Notes: generated by a model not told the origin, from the sequence alone. 28,987 nucleotides of DNA from Bacteroidales bacterium UBA1628 (GCA_002321335.1 DCMG01000020.1:1-28987); one strand, 5' to 3'; shown: positions 6,482-14,774, numbered from the stretch's first letter. A program made the numbers and translations.

Positions 6482-8053
6482 ATGGAGTCAGAAAAATCTG
6501 AGAAAGATTTGATTGTCGATGTCACATCGACAGAAGTTCACATCGCGCTGATGGAAAACCATCGGCTGATTGAACTTAACAAAGAGTCCAGCAAAGGGCA
6601 CAGTTTTTCCGTCGGGGATGTCTACCTGGGGAAAGTGAAGAAGATTCTTCCTGCGCTCAATGCCGCCTTTGTGGACATCGGCGACAAGAAGGAAGCATTC
6701 GTTCATTATCTGGATCTGGGGCTCTACTTCACGTCGTTCGACGAGTTCGTACGCAAGAGCAACCCGAACACGGATCTCGGAGAGTTGTATTCAAGCATCC
6801 CTGTCGGTCCAGTCCTTGAGAAGGAAGGCCGCATCGAGAATGTGTTGAAGCCGGGTCAGATGATGATAGTGCAGATCGTCAAGGAGCCTATCTCCACGAA
6901 AGGGTCACGACTGACCGCGGAAATTTCATTGGCAGGACGCAACATTGTACTGATTCCCTTCGCAGAGAAGGTGAGCATTTCCCAAAAGATTTCCTCCAAG
7001 GAAGAAAAGAGAAGGCTTGAGACTCTCGTCAGAAGCATACTTCCCAAGAATTACGGTGCCATCATCCGCACGGCGGCCGAAGGCAAGAACGCCGCGGTTC
7101 TCGTCGCCGAATTGAAGTCCCTGATTGAAAAATGGGAGTCTTCATGGAAGAAAGTCGCCAAGTCAAAGAGCATCCAGTTGCTCTTTACCGAGTACAGCAA
7201 AACCACCACCATCCTCAGGGATCTCCTGAACGACTCGTTCTCGAACATCCATGTCAACAACGAGACGGTCTATGAGGAGATAAAGAAATATATTTCCTTG
7301 ATTTCTCCGGATCAGGAAAAAATAGTGAAGCTGTACAACGGAAAGGATCCAATCTTCGATCACTTCGAAGTCACAAGGCAGATCAAAAGCTCGTTCGGCA
7401 AGGTGGTGCCGATGAAGCAGGGAGCCTATCTGGTCATCGAGACGACCGAGGCTCTGAACGTTATCGATGTGAACAGCGGAATCCGCGCGAAGACCGACAA
7501 TCAGGAAGAGAACACCTTCGAGGTCAACAAGATAGCCGCAGAGGAGATTGCCAGGCAACTCAGGCTGAGGGACATGGGAGGTATCGTGATCGTGGATTTC
7601 ATCGACATGGATTCCGGGGAGCACCGCAATGAGCTTCATAAGTACATGCAAACACTTATGGAGAGTGACAGGGCCAAGCACAACGTGCTGCCTCTCACCA
7701 AGTTCGGTCTGATGCAGATTACCAGGCAGAGAATCCGTCCGGTAACCGAGATCAACACCGCGGAAGTCTGCCCTGTGTGCCACGGCACCGGCAAGATTTC
7801 CTCAAGCGCGGTCATCGACGAACAGATCGAGCGGAACATCGCCTACTGCGTGGAACACGGAAATACAGACCTCACTCTGAAGGTCAGCCCTATTCTGGGA
7901 GCTTACCTTAAACGTGGCGCGGCGGTGCTGTCAGACAAATCCTTCCTCGGGAAATGGAAGAAGAAGTATAAATGCCGGATCAACCTTGTCGAGGTGACCG
8001 ACTTCACAGTTCTGCAGAATGAACTTTATGATGAGAAAGGGGACAGGCTTTAG
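6482..8053 (+). CDS. rng: Ribonuclease E/G family protein
   Basis: A 523-aa RNase E/G-type endoribonuclease for rRNA maturation and mRNA decay. Residues about 38-130 form the S1-containing part (VGDVYLGKVKKILPALNAAFVDIG). The catalytic DNase I-like domain carries Asp329 (NVIDVNSG) and Asp372 (IVDFIDMD), 43 residues apart as for D303/D346 of E. coli RNase E. CPVC at 430-433 is the zinc-link. The protein has no RNase E-like C-terminal scaffold, so it has RNase G architecture. The ATG at 6482 is 63 nt after the preceding terminator; I found no exact -7 box there. HU next to rng is a common Bacteroidota arrangement. The stop codon lies inside its own terminator hairpin. Confidence 0.95.
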   Translation: MESEKSEKDLIVDVTSTEVHIALMENHRLIELNKESSKGHSFSVGDVYLGKVKKILPALNAAFVDIGDKKEAFVHYLDLGLYFTSFDEFVRKSNPNTDLGELYSSIPVGPVLEKEGRIENVLKPGQMMIVQIVKEPISTKGSRLTAEISLAGRNIVLIPFAEKVSISQKISSKEEKRRLETLVRSILPKNYGAIIRTAAEGKNAAVLVAELKSLIEKWESSWKKVAKSKSIQLLFTEYSKTTTILRDLLNDSFSNIHVNNETVYEEIKKYISLISPDQEKIVKLYNGKDPIFDHFEVTRQIKSSFGKVVPMKQGAYLVIETTEALNVIDVNSGIRAKTDNQEENTFEVNKIAAEEIARQLRLRDMGGIVIVDFIDMDSGEHRNELHKYMQTLMESDRAKHNVLPLTKFGLMQITRQRIRPVTEINTAEVCPVCHGTGKISSSAVIDEQIERNIAYCVEHGNTDLTLKVSPILGAYLKRGAAVLSDKSFLGKWKKKYKCRINLVEVTDFTVLQNELYDEKGDRL

Positions 8054-8065
8054 TCCCCTTTTTTT
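8039..8065 (+). terminator. Rho-independent terminator overlapping the rng stop codon
   Basis: GGGGAC and GTCCCC pair around an 8-nt loop and are followed by seven T. The TAG of rng (8051-8053) lies in the loop and the first base of the 3' arm. It separates rng from the convergent RlmI-type gene ending at 8093. Confidence 0.88.
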
Positions 8066-8092
8066 CATATTCACTCCGAAAACAATTGAACT

Positions 8093-9289
8093 CTACTCCA
8101 CATAAAGGAGCAGTCCTTTGAGGTACTCGCCTTCAGGGTGATAGATGTTGACTGCGTGGTCAGCCGGCTGGTTGAGACGATCAAGAATCCTCACACTGCG
8201 GCCGGTCTGGGCGGCGGCAGAGAACACGGCCAAGGCAAAAGCCTCCTTGTCAACAACTTGCGAGCAGCTGAACGTGAACACCAAGCCTCCGGAGGCAACC
8301 TTGGAAATCGCGGCGGCGTTCAGACGCTGGTAGGCGCGCAGGGCGTTGTTCAGTGCGCCTCTGTGTTTGGCGAATGCCGGAGGATCGACAATCATCAGGT
8401 CATATTTGTCTTCAGGAACATTATGGAGGAAATCAATGGCATCCGTGCAGAAGCCTGCGTGCAGGGATGGCTCGAAACCATTCAGCGACATATTCCTTTC
8501 AACCATATCTACGGCCTTGCGGGAACTGTCAACGGAATCAACATGAACGGCGCCGGCGCCGAGGGCGTACACTGAAAAGCCGCCTGTGTAACAGAAAAGG
8601 TTCAACACATTGCGCCCCCGGGAATATTTCCCGACAAGGGCTCGGTTCTCCCTTTGGTCAAGGAAGAAACCGGTCTTCTGGCCTTCTGTCCAATTGACAA
8701 AGAACTTATGGCCGTTCTCAAGGACAACCTGCTCATTGTCTGAGAAGTTTTCTGAACGATAAAGATAGCCATCGACAAGATCGAGGCCGGCCTTGAACGG
8801 GGCTGTTCCGGAACTCTTGTCGTAAACGGCTTTCAAAGTCGGACCGTAAACCGACTTCAAGGCTTCGCAAATCGCACCTTTGGCCCGGAACATGCCTACG
8901 GAATGTGCCTGCGTCACGCAGACGCCATCGTAATAGTCTATGATCAGGCCAGGAAGGCCGTCACCCTCTCCGTGGACAAGACGGTAGCAGTTGGTTGCCT
9001 CCGCACCAGCAAGACCAGCCGCGACACGTACCCGGAGCGCCCGGGCAATCATATTCTTCCAAAAGTCAGGAGAAAGGACATCCTCACCGGCAAAACTCAG
9101 GACACGAACGGCAATCGAACCGACCTGATAATGTCCGTATGCCAAAAACTCGCCACCTTGGGAAAACACACCTACGATGTCACCCTCGGCCGGATTCCCC
9201 ACGATCTGTGCGATGGCGCCGGAAAATACCCACGGATGGAATCTCAAGAGAGAATCCTCTCTACCTTTCTTTAATATTATCTTTGTCAT
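8093..9289 (-). CDS. Class I SAM-dependent rRNA methyltransferase, RlmI family
   Basis: A 398-aa protein resembling RlmI, the 23S rRNA m5C1962 methyltransferase. An N-terminal PUA-like domain (about 1-75; HPWVFSGAI) binds RNA. The Rossmann methyltransferase domain shows TGFFLDQRENR (206-216), the SAM-binding motif LNLFCYTGGFSVYA (229-242), VDPPAFAK (301-308) and FSCSQ with catalytic-type Cys342. The ATG at 9289 overlaps the end of the upstream exonuclease gene by 29 nt, so the two are likely translated from one message. It converges on rng. The target base is assigned from the family only. Confidence 0.9.
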   Translation of the reverse strand: MTKIILKKGREDSLLRFHPWVFSGAIAQIVGNPAEGDIVGVFSQGGEFLAYGHYQVGSIAVRVLSFAGEDVLSPDFWKNMIARALRVRVAAGLAGAEATNCYRLVHGEGDGLPGLIIDYYDGVCVTQAHSVGMFRAKGAICEALKSVYGPTLKAVYDKSSGTAPFKAGLDLVDGYLYRSENFSDNEQVVLENGHKFFVNWTEGQKTGFFLDQRENRALVGKYSRGRNVLNLFCYTGGFSVYALGAGAVHVDSVDSSRKAVDMVERNMSLNGFEPSLHAGFCTDAIDFLHNVPEDKYDLMIVDPPAFAKHRGALNNALRAYQRLNAAAISKVASGGLVFTFSCSQVVDKEAFALAVFSAAAQTGRSVRILDRLNQPADHAVNIYHPEGEYLKGLLLYVE

Positions 9290-9929
9290 TTTCAGTGTGT
9301 TTTGGAGGGTTTGGAAGCATCTGTTCAGGAGTGAGCGGATTCTTTTCCGAAGCCATCAACTTGTAGTACATTTCGCGGCAGATCCAAGCATCAGTCGCGG
9401 CGTATGCCTGCTGAGAATCAGAAAGGACATCCGCCTCCCAGTTTGACAGCTGCTGGGTCTTGGAGATACGCACACCGAGGATAATCGCAGCCATCTTCTT
9501 GACACTCTTGTCCTTGATGCCATATTCCCATACCATCTTCTGAAGGTCGACAAAGGCCTTCGGCTCGAAATCGTGATGCTTCTTCAAGCCGCGGACATCA
9601 TCTGTCACGGCCGCCCCGACTTTGATGATCTCCTTGCTGGCCAGAATCTTGCGTAATGATTTAGGAATGCCGCCCAGCAACTTTACCCTGAACAGGAAAG
9701 CCCTTTCCTTGCCGGAAAGCTGCAACAAAGAGACCCCATAGTGAGGCTGGTTTGCCGAAAAACAAGGACGGGACTCCGTGTCGAAACCGATGACCTTCTG
9801 CCGCCGGAGGTAACTAACGGCCTTAAGAAACTCAAAGCCCTGATTATCAATAACCTTTATCTTACCCGGGAAGCTCGAAGGCTCCAGTTGTTCTATTTCC
9901 TCCGGACTAATGCTGATTTTGTACGACAT
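9261..9929 (-). CDS. RNase D-like 3'-5' exonuclease (DEDDy)
   Basis: A 222-aa single-domain DEDDy exonuclease. Visible motifs are Exo I FDTES (Asp50, Glu52), Exo II KVGAAVTDDVRGL (Asp110/111) and Exo III YAATDAW (Tyr176, Asp180). It lacks the HRDC domains of full RNase D and resembles the small WRN-exonuclease-like proteins common in Bacteroidota. Substrate (RNA or DNA) cannot be told from sequence. The open frame extends upstream to 10091, but the ATG at 9929 gives the usual N-terminus and limits the overlap with the lipoprotein gene to 23 nt. Its 3' end overlaps the methyltransferase gene by 29 nt. The neighbourhood suggests RNA metabolism, which is inference. Confidence 0.88.
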   Translation of the reverse strand: MSYKISISPEEIEQLEPSSFPGKIKVIDNQGFEFLKAVSYLRRQKVIGFDTESRPCFSANQPHYGVSLLQLSGKERAFLFRVKLLGGIPKSLRKILASKEIIKVGAAVTDDVRGLKKHHDFEPKAFVDLQKMVWEYGIKDKSVKKMAAIILGVRISKTQQLSNWEADVLSDSQQAYAATDAWICREMYYKLMASEKNPLTPEQMLPNPPKHTENDKDNIKER

Positions 9930-10686
9930 GGAAAAAATAAGTGTTTGGAGCAATAACCCCGACAGTGTCCGGATACGAAGCCGGAACAAGGCTGTCGACG
10001 AAAGGAAGGATGGACACCTTGGAATCCGATGAATCACGCACGGCCATAAACAGCCTTGCGGAAGGATTGGAGATGTTGTGTGTGAAAGCATTCCTCTCCC
10101 TCATCTTCTTAAAACAGATTTCTGTGAATGAGAATGTTGTGTCCGAAGAATATATTACAGGAACATCACAGCCTATCCTCTCAAAGAGATCACTTACATC
10201 GTCTCCTCCATATTCGGAAAGAATCGGAGAACAGATGATGAGGATCTTGCAGCGGGGAGGGATTTGAAGTGCGGCGAGCGCGCCGTTCACCGTCAGTTCC
10301 CGCAAGGATGTCTGTCCGTCTTTTGTGGTTGGCCGGTTCTTATAGGCAGTGTCTGCAAAATTCAGTATCGAGACGACAGTCTCACCAGCAAAATCCGGCA
10401 GTCCGTCACTGACCATTCGCGCGTCAATGTTGTCGAAATCATCACAATTCATCATTTCTTCGCTGAGACGCAGACATCCGGACGGGTCTCCAACCAGAAC
10501 TATAGATCCGGAAGGCTTGCCGTTGATTTCTGCCAATGTCCGCAACTCCGCTATAGAATCAGCCAAGAGGGAATTAACATAGGCTATTGTCCTATAGCCA
10601 TTTTCGACCCGCCTTGAACAGCCGGAAGCCACAATGACAGCTAGTGCCAAGAATATTACCGCAAAAATTTTCCTCACTGTTATCAA
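9907..10686 (-). CDS. Lipoprotein of unknown function
   Basis: A 259-aa protein with a lipoprotein signal: a hydrophobic stretch FAVIFLALAVIVASGC gives a lipobox with Cys23 as the lipidation site, so it should be anchored to a periplasm-facing membrane. The rest alternates predicted strands and helices, with segments such as GSIVLVGDP, CKILIICSPIL and CDVPVIYSSD that look like a Rossmann-type alpha/beta fold, but I do not recognise the family. The first codon could be TTG at 10686 or the in-frame GTG at 10677; the latter gives the compact start MRKIF. It begins a three-gene unit with overlapping ends (23 nt and 29 nt), so its expression is probably tied to the exonuclease and methyltransferase. 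Confidence 0.72.
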   Translation of the reverse strand: MITVRKIFAVIFLALAVIVASGCSRRVENGYRTIAYVNSLLADSIAELRTLAEINGKPSGSIVLVGDPSGCLRLSEEMMNCDDFDNIDARMVSDGLPDFAGETVVSILNFADTAYKNRPTTKDGQTSLRELTVNGALAALQIPPRCKILIICSPILSEYGGDDVSDLFERIGCDVPVIYSSDTTFSFTEICFKKMRERNAFTHNISNPSARLFMAVRDSSDSKVSILPFVDSLVPASYPDTVGVIAPNTYFFHVVQNQH

Positions 10687-10730
10687 TTACTTTCCAGACA
10701 GATGTGCCGCCGGAACACTCAAATTTCCAA

Positions 10731-10742
10731 AATTGTACAATT
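10731..10742. repeat. 12-bp perfect palindrome in divergent promoter region
   Basis: AATTGTACAATT reads the same on both strands. It lies between the lipoprotein operon and the glycerate kinase gene, next to the minus-strand -7 box at 10750-10757, on the transcript side. A dimeric regulator site is possible, but AT-rich palindromes also arise by chance. Confidence 0.35.
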
Positions 10743-10749
10743 CAAACTG

Positions 10750-10757
10750 CAAAGGTA
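10750..10757 (-). promoter_or_regulatory. Bacteroidota -7 box for the lipoprotein operon
   Basis: On the minus strand this reads TACCTTTG, an exact TAnnTTTG match, about 65 nt before the lipoprotein start. No clear TTTG is seen at the -33 distance. Confidence 0.45.
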
Positions 10758-10769
10758 AAAAAATCTTCA

Positions 10770-10785
10770 CTATCTTTGAAGATAG
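10770..10785 (+). promoter_or_regulatory. Bacteroidota -7 box inside an inverted repeat, upstream of glycerate kinase
   Basis: TATCTTTG at 10771-10778 matches TAnnTTTG exactly, 44 nt before the glycerate kinase ATG. It is embedded in CTATCTT-TG-AAGATAG, a 7-bp inverted repeat. There is no good -33 TTTG. A repressor bound to the inverted repeat would cover the -7 element; this is inference. Confidence 0.42.
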
Positions 10786-10821
10786 TAGAGTATAATTTGC
10801 CTATCGACAGGACACAAACTG

Positions 10822-12048
10822 ATGAAAGCGCTCATCGCCATAGATTCATTCAAGGGATGCCTCAGCTCGGCTCAGGCCGGGAAGGCGGCTCTTGAGGCAT
10901 TCGATGGAAGCGAAGCGGAAGTCGTTCCTGTTTCCGATGGCGGAGAGGGTTTTTCGACTATTCTGACAGAATGTCTGGGCGGATCATTCAGGACTGTTTC
11001 CTGCCACGATCCACTTGGGCGTTCAATCACAGCAAAATACGGTCTTGCCAACAGGACTGCCATCATAGAAACCGCAGCGGCCAGCGGGTTGGGGCTTCTC
11101 CGCAAAGAGGAGCTCAATCCTATTCTGGCGACCTCCTACGGCACAGGCGAACTGATCCTTGATGCTCTTGAATATGGCGCGGATGAAATCTGGCTTGGTC
11201 TTGGCGGCAGTGCAACGTGTGACGGAGGAACAGGTATCCTTCAGGCGCTGGGGTACAGATTCCATACAGATAGCAAACGCTCATTCATTTCCGGGAATGA
11301 CACACAATCCATTTCCAAAGACGGTTCGTCAAATCGCGGGAATACTCCAAGAGTCATTCCCAAAGGAGATTCTTCCAAGGTCATCTTAAAACATGTGCAG
11401 GAAATAGACGGCTAAAAACGCAGCAAATTATTGGAATCCTGCAGGATAACCGGCTTCTACGATGTTTCCGTGCCATTCTGCGGCCTAGGTGGAGCCGCAA
11501 GGATGTTCGCTCCGCAAAAAGGTGCGACCCCCGAGATGGTCGAAGAGCTGGATGACTGGCTCTCAGGGCTTTGTGATGCATATTCCCGATTCTCAGTAAG
11601 AGATGTTCTGAATATCCCGGGCTCCGGAGCGGCCGGAGGTATCGGCGGAGCGATTGGCGGAGCGCTCGGCGCTTCAATGGTTCAAGGCATCGGACGGGTT
11701 CTGGACATTTCCGGGTTTGACCGCAAACTGGACTCCTGCGACCTTGTCATCACCGGAGAGGGGCGTGCCGACGCACAGACCCTACGTGGCAAGGTTCCTG
11801 TCGGAATCCTTGAATATGTCAGGGCGCACACCGTTCCCGGGAAGTGTCCCAAAGTCGTTCTCATCTCAGGACAAGTCTCCGACCGTCAGCGACTTCTGGA
11901 GGCTGGCTTCGATGATGTTCTCCAAATCACTCCGGATGGGATGCCCATGTCAGAAGCACTGAATCCTGCAACAGCCTCGGCCAACATCACCAAAGCGATA
12001 CTGTCCTATCTTCATAGAAGTCATACGGGGGCAAAAGACCGTATTTAG
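10822..12048 (+). pseudogene. Glycerate kinase, interrupted by an in-frame stop
   Basis: Two open segments in the same frame (10822-11415 and 11416-12048) together encode one type-2 glycerate kinase (GarK/GlxK family), which phosphorylates glycerate. The first begins MKALIAIDSFKGCLSSAQAG and has PVSDGGEGF and LGLGGSATCDGG. The second has SVPFCGLGGAARMFAPQKGA, PGSGAAGGIGG and CDLVITGEGRAD. A single TAA at 11413-11415 separates them; no frameshift is needed. The part between YRF and DVSVPFC is about 70 codons, some 23 more than I expect for the family, matching an apparent 69-bp insert at 11293-11361. A free C-terminal product from TTG at 11431 is conceivable but would lack the N-terminal half. 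Likely non-functional, unless the stop is an assembly error or is read through. Confidence 0.8.
11293..11361. repeat. 69-bp segment bounded by 9-bp inverted repeats inside glycerate kinase
   Basis: GGGAATGAC (11293-11301) and GTCATTCCC (11353-11361) are exact reverse complements at the two ends of 69 bp, exactly 23 codons. The enclosed peptide (NDTQSISKDGSS and onward) is low-complexity and does not look like a glycerate kinase. Removing it would restore the usual spacing between conserved blocks. The ends suggest a small mobile or repeat element; exact boundaries are not certain. Confidence 0.5.
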
Positions 12049-12157
12049 CACCCGTAAGATCTGCCAAAACAGATTTCGGGGGCAAAACAAGGCCTATCGC
12101 ACCCGTAAGGCCTGCAAAGACAAGCTTCGGGGGCAAAACAGTCTCCTACGCACCCGA
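12026..12157. repeat. 51-bp tandem repeat, two full copies and one partial
   Basis: Units start with CGGGGGCAAAA at 12026, 12077 and 12128, an exact 51-nt period. GCACCCG recurs at 12048, 12099 and 12150 with the same period. Within each unit CGGGGGC can pair with GCACCCG (7 bp with one G-A mismatch), so each forms a stem-loop. The middle parts differ between copies while the stem arms are kept. Copy 1 contains the stop codon of glycerate kinase (TAG at 12046-12048), and copy 3 contains the stop and last codons of the convergent hydrolase gene. Confidence 0.8.
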
Positions 12158-12805
12158 GGGACATATTCCTAAAACCTCGTGGATCTTGGGAATCAAAAGC
12201 GAAAGAACATATTCATACTCCATGAAGTGGGTGCCGTCGTAGATGGTCCATGTGCCGCCGCCGAAGTATTTTTCCCAGGTTCGGATTGAGACAACGCCGC
12301 TGCGGCGGTAATGGTCGCGTGTGCCGAAAAAGGCATGGAAATAGTCATCGCTTCCTTTAAGTGGAGTGTTCTTCAGCGCATCACCGAGGACTTTCCTCCA
12401 CTTTTTCAAAGTTTTGTAAGTGAAATGAAGTTTCTGCCTGTCACCTGGCTTCGGACGGTAAATCCTGTCAAACAATGCCGTCACACCGGGGATCAGAGTC
12501 AGCCAAGCCAATGCCACGAAATACCGAGGGGCGTTCAGGGACGGGGAAACGGACAGATGTGGATATCCTTTAAGGGCAATGGCGTGCGTGGCTCCCATGC
12601 TCTCCCCTATCACAAGGTCAGGCCGAACTTCCTCCGCCCAAGCGGACAGTTGATTGTGAGCGGTTTCCGGATCAAAGTCGTAGGTTCTTATCACGACCTC
12701 GAAATCTGGGCCAAGATTATCCTTCAGAATGGACGGGATGCGGCTGTCACCGCCCCCGCCCATTCCGTGGACATAAAGTATGACGTGTTTTCTCGATTCT
12801 GTCAT
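12146..12805 (-). CDS. Small alpha/beta hydrolase (YqiA-like)
   Basis: A 219-aa cytoplasmic alpha/beta hydrolase. VILYVHGMGGGG (8-19) is the oxyanion-hole strand, GESMGA (67-72) is the nucleophile elbow with Ser69, Asp164 (FFGTRDHY) is the likely acid, and His193 (DGTHFM) completes the triad. The size and the absence of a signal peptide resemble YqiA-type esterases; the substrate is unknown. The last codons (ICPSGA and the stop) are encoded inside the third copy of the 51-bp repeat, so the C-terminus may have been reshaped by it. It is the last gene of the rubrerythrin - peptidase - pssA unit, 51 nt after pssA. Confidence 0.8.
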   Translation of the reverse strand: MTESRKHVILYVHGMGGGGDSRIPSILKDNLGPDFEVVIRTYDFDPETAHNQLSAWAEEVRPDLVIGESMGATHAIALKGYPHLSVSPSLNAPRYFVALAWLTLIPGVTALFDRIYRPKPGDRQKLHFTYKTLKKWRKVLGDALKNTPLKGSDDYFHAFFGTRDHYRRSGVVSIRTWEKYFGGGTWTIYDGTHFMEYEYVLSLLIPKIHEVLGICPSGA

Positions 12806-12856
12806 AACTCAAAAGAGAAACTGTCAAGACAAATCAAAACAGTCTCCGGATTTCGG

Positions 12857-13579
12857 CTACTTTCCCGTCATCAGATCGCTCATCGCCAGATTGATGAGTA
12901 TGTAGCCCAAGAAACTGGTCAGGAATATGAACGACCAGTGGGAGCGCTCTACAAGCGCGATGATTATCGCAAGACAGACGATGACAAGAAAGGCAATCCT
13001 CTTCGCCACCTCCAGTCTGGAGGCTTTCTTACCACCGCCGAACTTCATCGAGAACATCGGTATCTCACTGACAAGCAGATAGCAAAGAACCAACGTCAGG
13101 ACCGGGATGAAAACCGGACCCGCACACCAGTGCGCGAGAAAGCAGTCAGGCCTCACGGTCACCAGAGTCGCCAGTGAGCCGCAGACCATGGCGGCCGCCG
13201 GAGTCGGGAGTCCGATGAAACTGTCGTGCTGACGTTCGTCCAGATTGAACTTGGCGAGTCTCAAGGCGGAGAACGCCGCAAGCACAAGCGGCAAATATTT
13301 CAGAATCAGGATGTCCGTTCCGCTTATCTGGTACAGCATCACGGCAGGCAGCACCCCGAAACTGGCATCATCCGCCAACGAATCCAACTCTTTGCCTATC
13401 TCTGAATATGCCTTCAGAAGCCTTGCGGCAAGCCCGTCGCAGAAATCAAAGACGGCGGCGAAAATCATCAGAATGAACGCCAGCTCAAGTCTGCCGTTCA
13501 AAGAAGCGATTACCCCCAGAACCCCGCACAGGAGGTTCATAGAGGTAATCGTGTTGGGAATATGCTTAATTATATTCAT
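12857..13579 (-). CDS. pssA: CDP-diacylglycerol--serine O-phosphatidyltransferase
   Basis: A 240-aa integral membrane enzyme that makes phosphatidylserine from CDP-diacylglycerol and serine, the precursor of phosphatidylethanolamine. The CDP-alcohol phosphatidyltransferase motif is complete: Asp45, Asp48-Gly49, Ala52-Arg53, Gly62, Asp66 and Asp70 in DFCDGLAAR...G...D...D. Several hydrophobic helices are visible, for example around 14-45, 84-107, 152-170 and 193-235. SMNLLCGVLGVIAS is a typical start for the family. The ATG directly follows the TAA of the peptidase gene with no gap, suggesting coupled translation. Confidence 0.92.
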   Translation of the reverse strand: MNIIKHIPNTITSMNLLCGVLGVIASLNGRLELAFILMIFAAVFDFCDGLAARLLKAYSEIGKELDSLADDASFGVLPAVMLYQISGTDILILKYLPLVLAAFSALRLAKFNLDERQHDSFIGLPTPAAAMVCGSLATLVTVRPDCFLAHWCAGPVFIPVLTLVLCYLLVSEIPMFSMKFGGGKKASRLEVAKRIAFLVIVCLAIIIALVERSHWSFIFLTSFLGYILINLAMSDLMTGK

Positions 13580-14764
13580 TTACTTGATACCAAGTTTCTT
13601 CTTGAGGTCCTTGGAAAGGGCATCCTTGTGCACAACAACGTCCATGGACTTGGCGCGCACGAAAGAATCGGAGCAGTACCAGATTCCACCGTATTTGCTT
13701 GCAGTTCCCCAAGAATTCTTTACCATGAAGTAATTAGTTCCGTTCTGGTCCTTGGCCAAACCGAAGATCTGCATTCCGTGATCGTCTGTGGTGGTCTTGT
13801 TGTCAAAGCCTTCCTGACGTGACTCCTGGGTCACCGGAGCTTCCATCGGCAACTCGGCTGCAACTTCTTTCTTCTCACCAGCCTTGCCGACCCAGCGCTC
13901 CTGATCTGAGCCTGCGGTGGCTTTCACGTCTTCAAGAAGAACACCGATTCCGTTTCTGGTGAAGCCCTTCTCGCTCACGTCGGTTCCCCATGCAAGAGTG
14001 TAGCCCTTGTCAATCGCACTGTAGATCACCTCCATGAACTCGTCAAGAGGAATGTTGTAAGCGGAGTCCCATCTCCAGTTGTCGGAGATCTCGATGATGA
14101 ACGATGTGTAGAAAGGATGGTGGGTGAACGATGTAAGGGTCACGTAATCAGACGGAACGATTCTCATCTCATCCCTGTAGGAAGCAGGGGTGTAAGTCTT
14201 GCCGTTATATTCAAAAGTCTCTGGAGTCTCGCCGAGATAGGTGTCCACAATGGCGTCGAAGCCTTTTTTCCAAGTTGTGGAAAGAGTTCTGTTAGGATTC
14301 TTGGCGATCGCCTCGACATAAGCCTTTGTGGTCGCGTCTAGCTCTCCGTGGATCGGAAGCGACTGGAGGCCTGGCATAGCGCTCTGAGGCACAAGACCAT
14401 AGTCCTCGATGACGTGGAGAACGTCATCAGCCTCGGAACCCGAAGCGAAATTGATGTGGCCGTCCGTGCGGACATATTTCACAGCCCTGTCCTTGTAGGA
14501 ATGTGAGACAACGAACATTTCGGAAAAGTCCGGATAGAGGGTCGTGTCCTTTATATTATTGATTCTTATGGCCTCTGACTCAAGAAATCCAAGTGTAGAG
14601 AAACACCAGCAGGTACCGGAACGGTATTGGTTCTTCACTGATGTGATAGGGTTCTCCTTGATAACAGTAAACTGGTAATCCGCCTCCTGCTGGGCTGGTT
14701 TAGGCTGTGCACTTGCGGAAAAAGAGACAAGCGCCACCGCCGCGGCAACAATCATTTTCTTCAT
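13580..14764 (-). CDS. Secreted C1B family cysteine peptidase (bleomycin hydrolase / aminopeptidase C-like)
   Basis: A 394-aa papain-fold peptidase. Residues 1-20 (MKKMIVAAAVALVSFSASAQ) are a signal peptide, so it acts in the periplasm or outside, unlike classical cytoplasmic PepC. The catalytic set is complete: Gln46 and Cys52 in NQYRSGTCWCFS, His329 in DDHGMQIFG, and Asn350 in KNSWG. The C-terminal extension that blocks the active site in bleomycin hydrolases is represented only by a lysine-rich tail (LSKDLKKKLGIK). Such enzymes are common in Bacteroidales and probably trim peptides. The gene lies 10 nt after rubrerythrin and directly adjoins pssA. Confidence 0.88.
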   Translation of the reverse strand: MKKMIVAAAVALVSFSASAQPKPAQQEADYQFTVIKENPITSVKNQYRSGTCWCFSTLGFLESEAIRINNIKDTTLYPDFSEMFVVSHSYKDRAVKYVRTDGHINFASGSEADDVLHVIEDYGLVPQSAMPGLQSLPIHGELDATTKAYVEAIAKNPNRTLSTTWKKGFDAIVDTYLGETPETFEYNGKTYTPASYRDEMRIVPSDYVTLTSFTHHPFYTSFIIEISDNWRWDSAYNIPLDEFMEVIYSAIDKGYTLAWGTDVSEKGFTRNGIGVLLEDVKATAGSDQERWVGKAGEKKEVAAELPMEAPVTQESRQEGFDNKTTTDDHGMQIFGLAKDQNGTNYFMVKNSWGTASKYGGIWYCSDSFVRAKSMDVVVHKDALSKDLKKKLGIK

Positions 14765-14774
14765 ATTCTTGACA

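Noticed and set aside
11413..11415. Stop codon reassignment or programmed read-through of TAA
   Set aside because: Other genes in the window end in TAA, and no read-through signal is evident, so a nonsense mutation is simpler.
12026..12157. Possible CRISPR array
   Set aside because: There are only three units and the period is 51 nt. The conserved parts are two short arms of a stem-loop rather than one repeat with unique spacers, and there are no cas genes.
12311..13177. 288-codon plus-strand frame across the hydrolase and pssA
   Set aside because: It lies opposite two genes with complete catalytic motifs and has no family features of its own.
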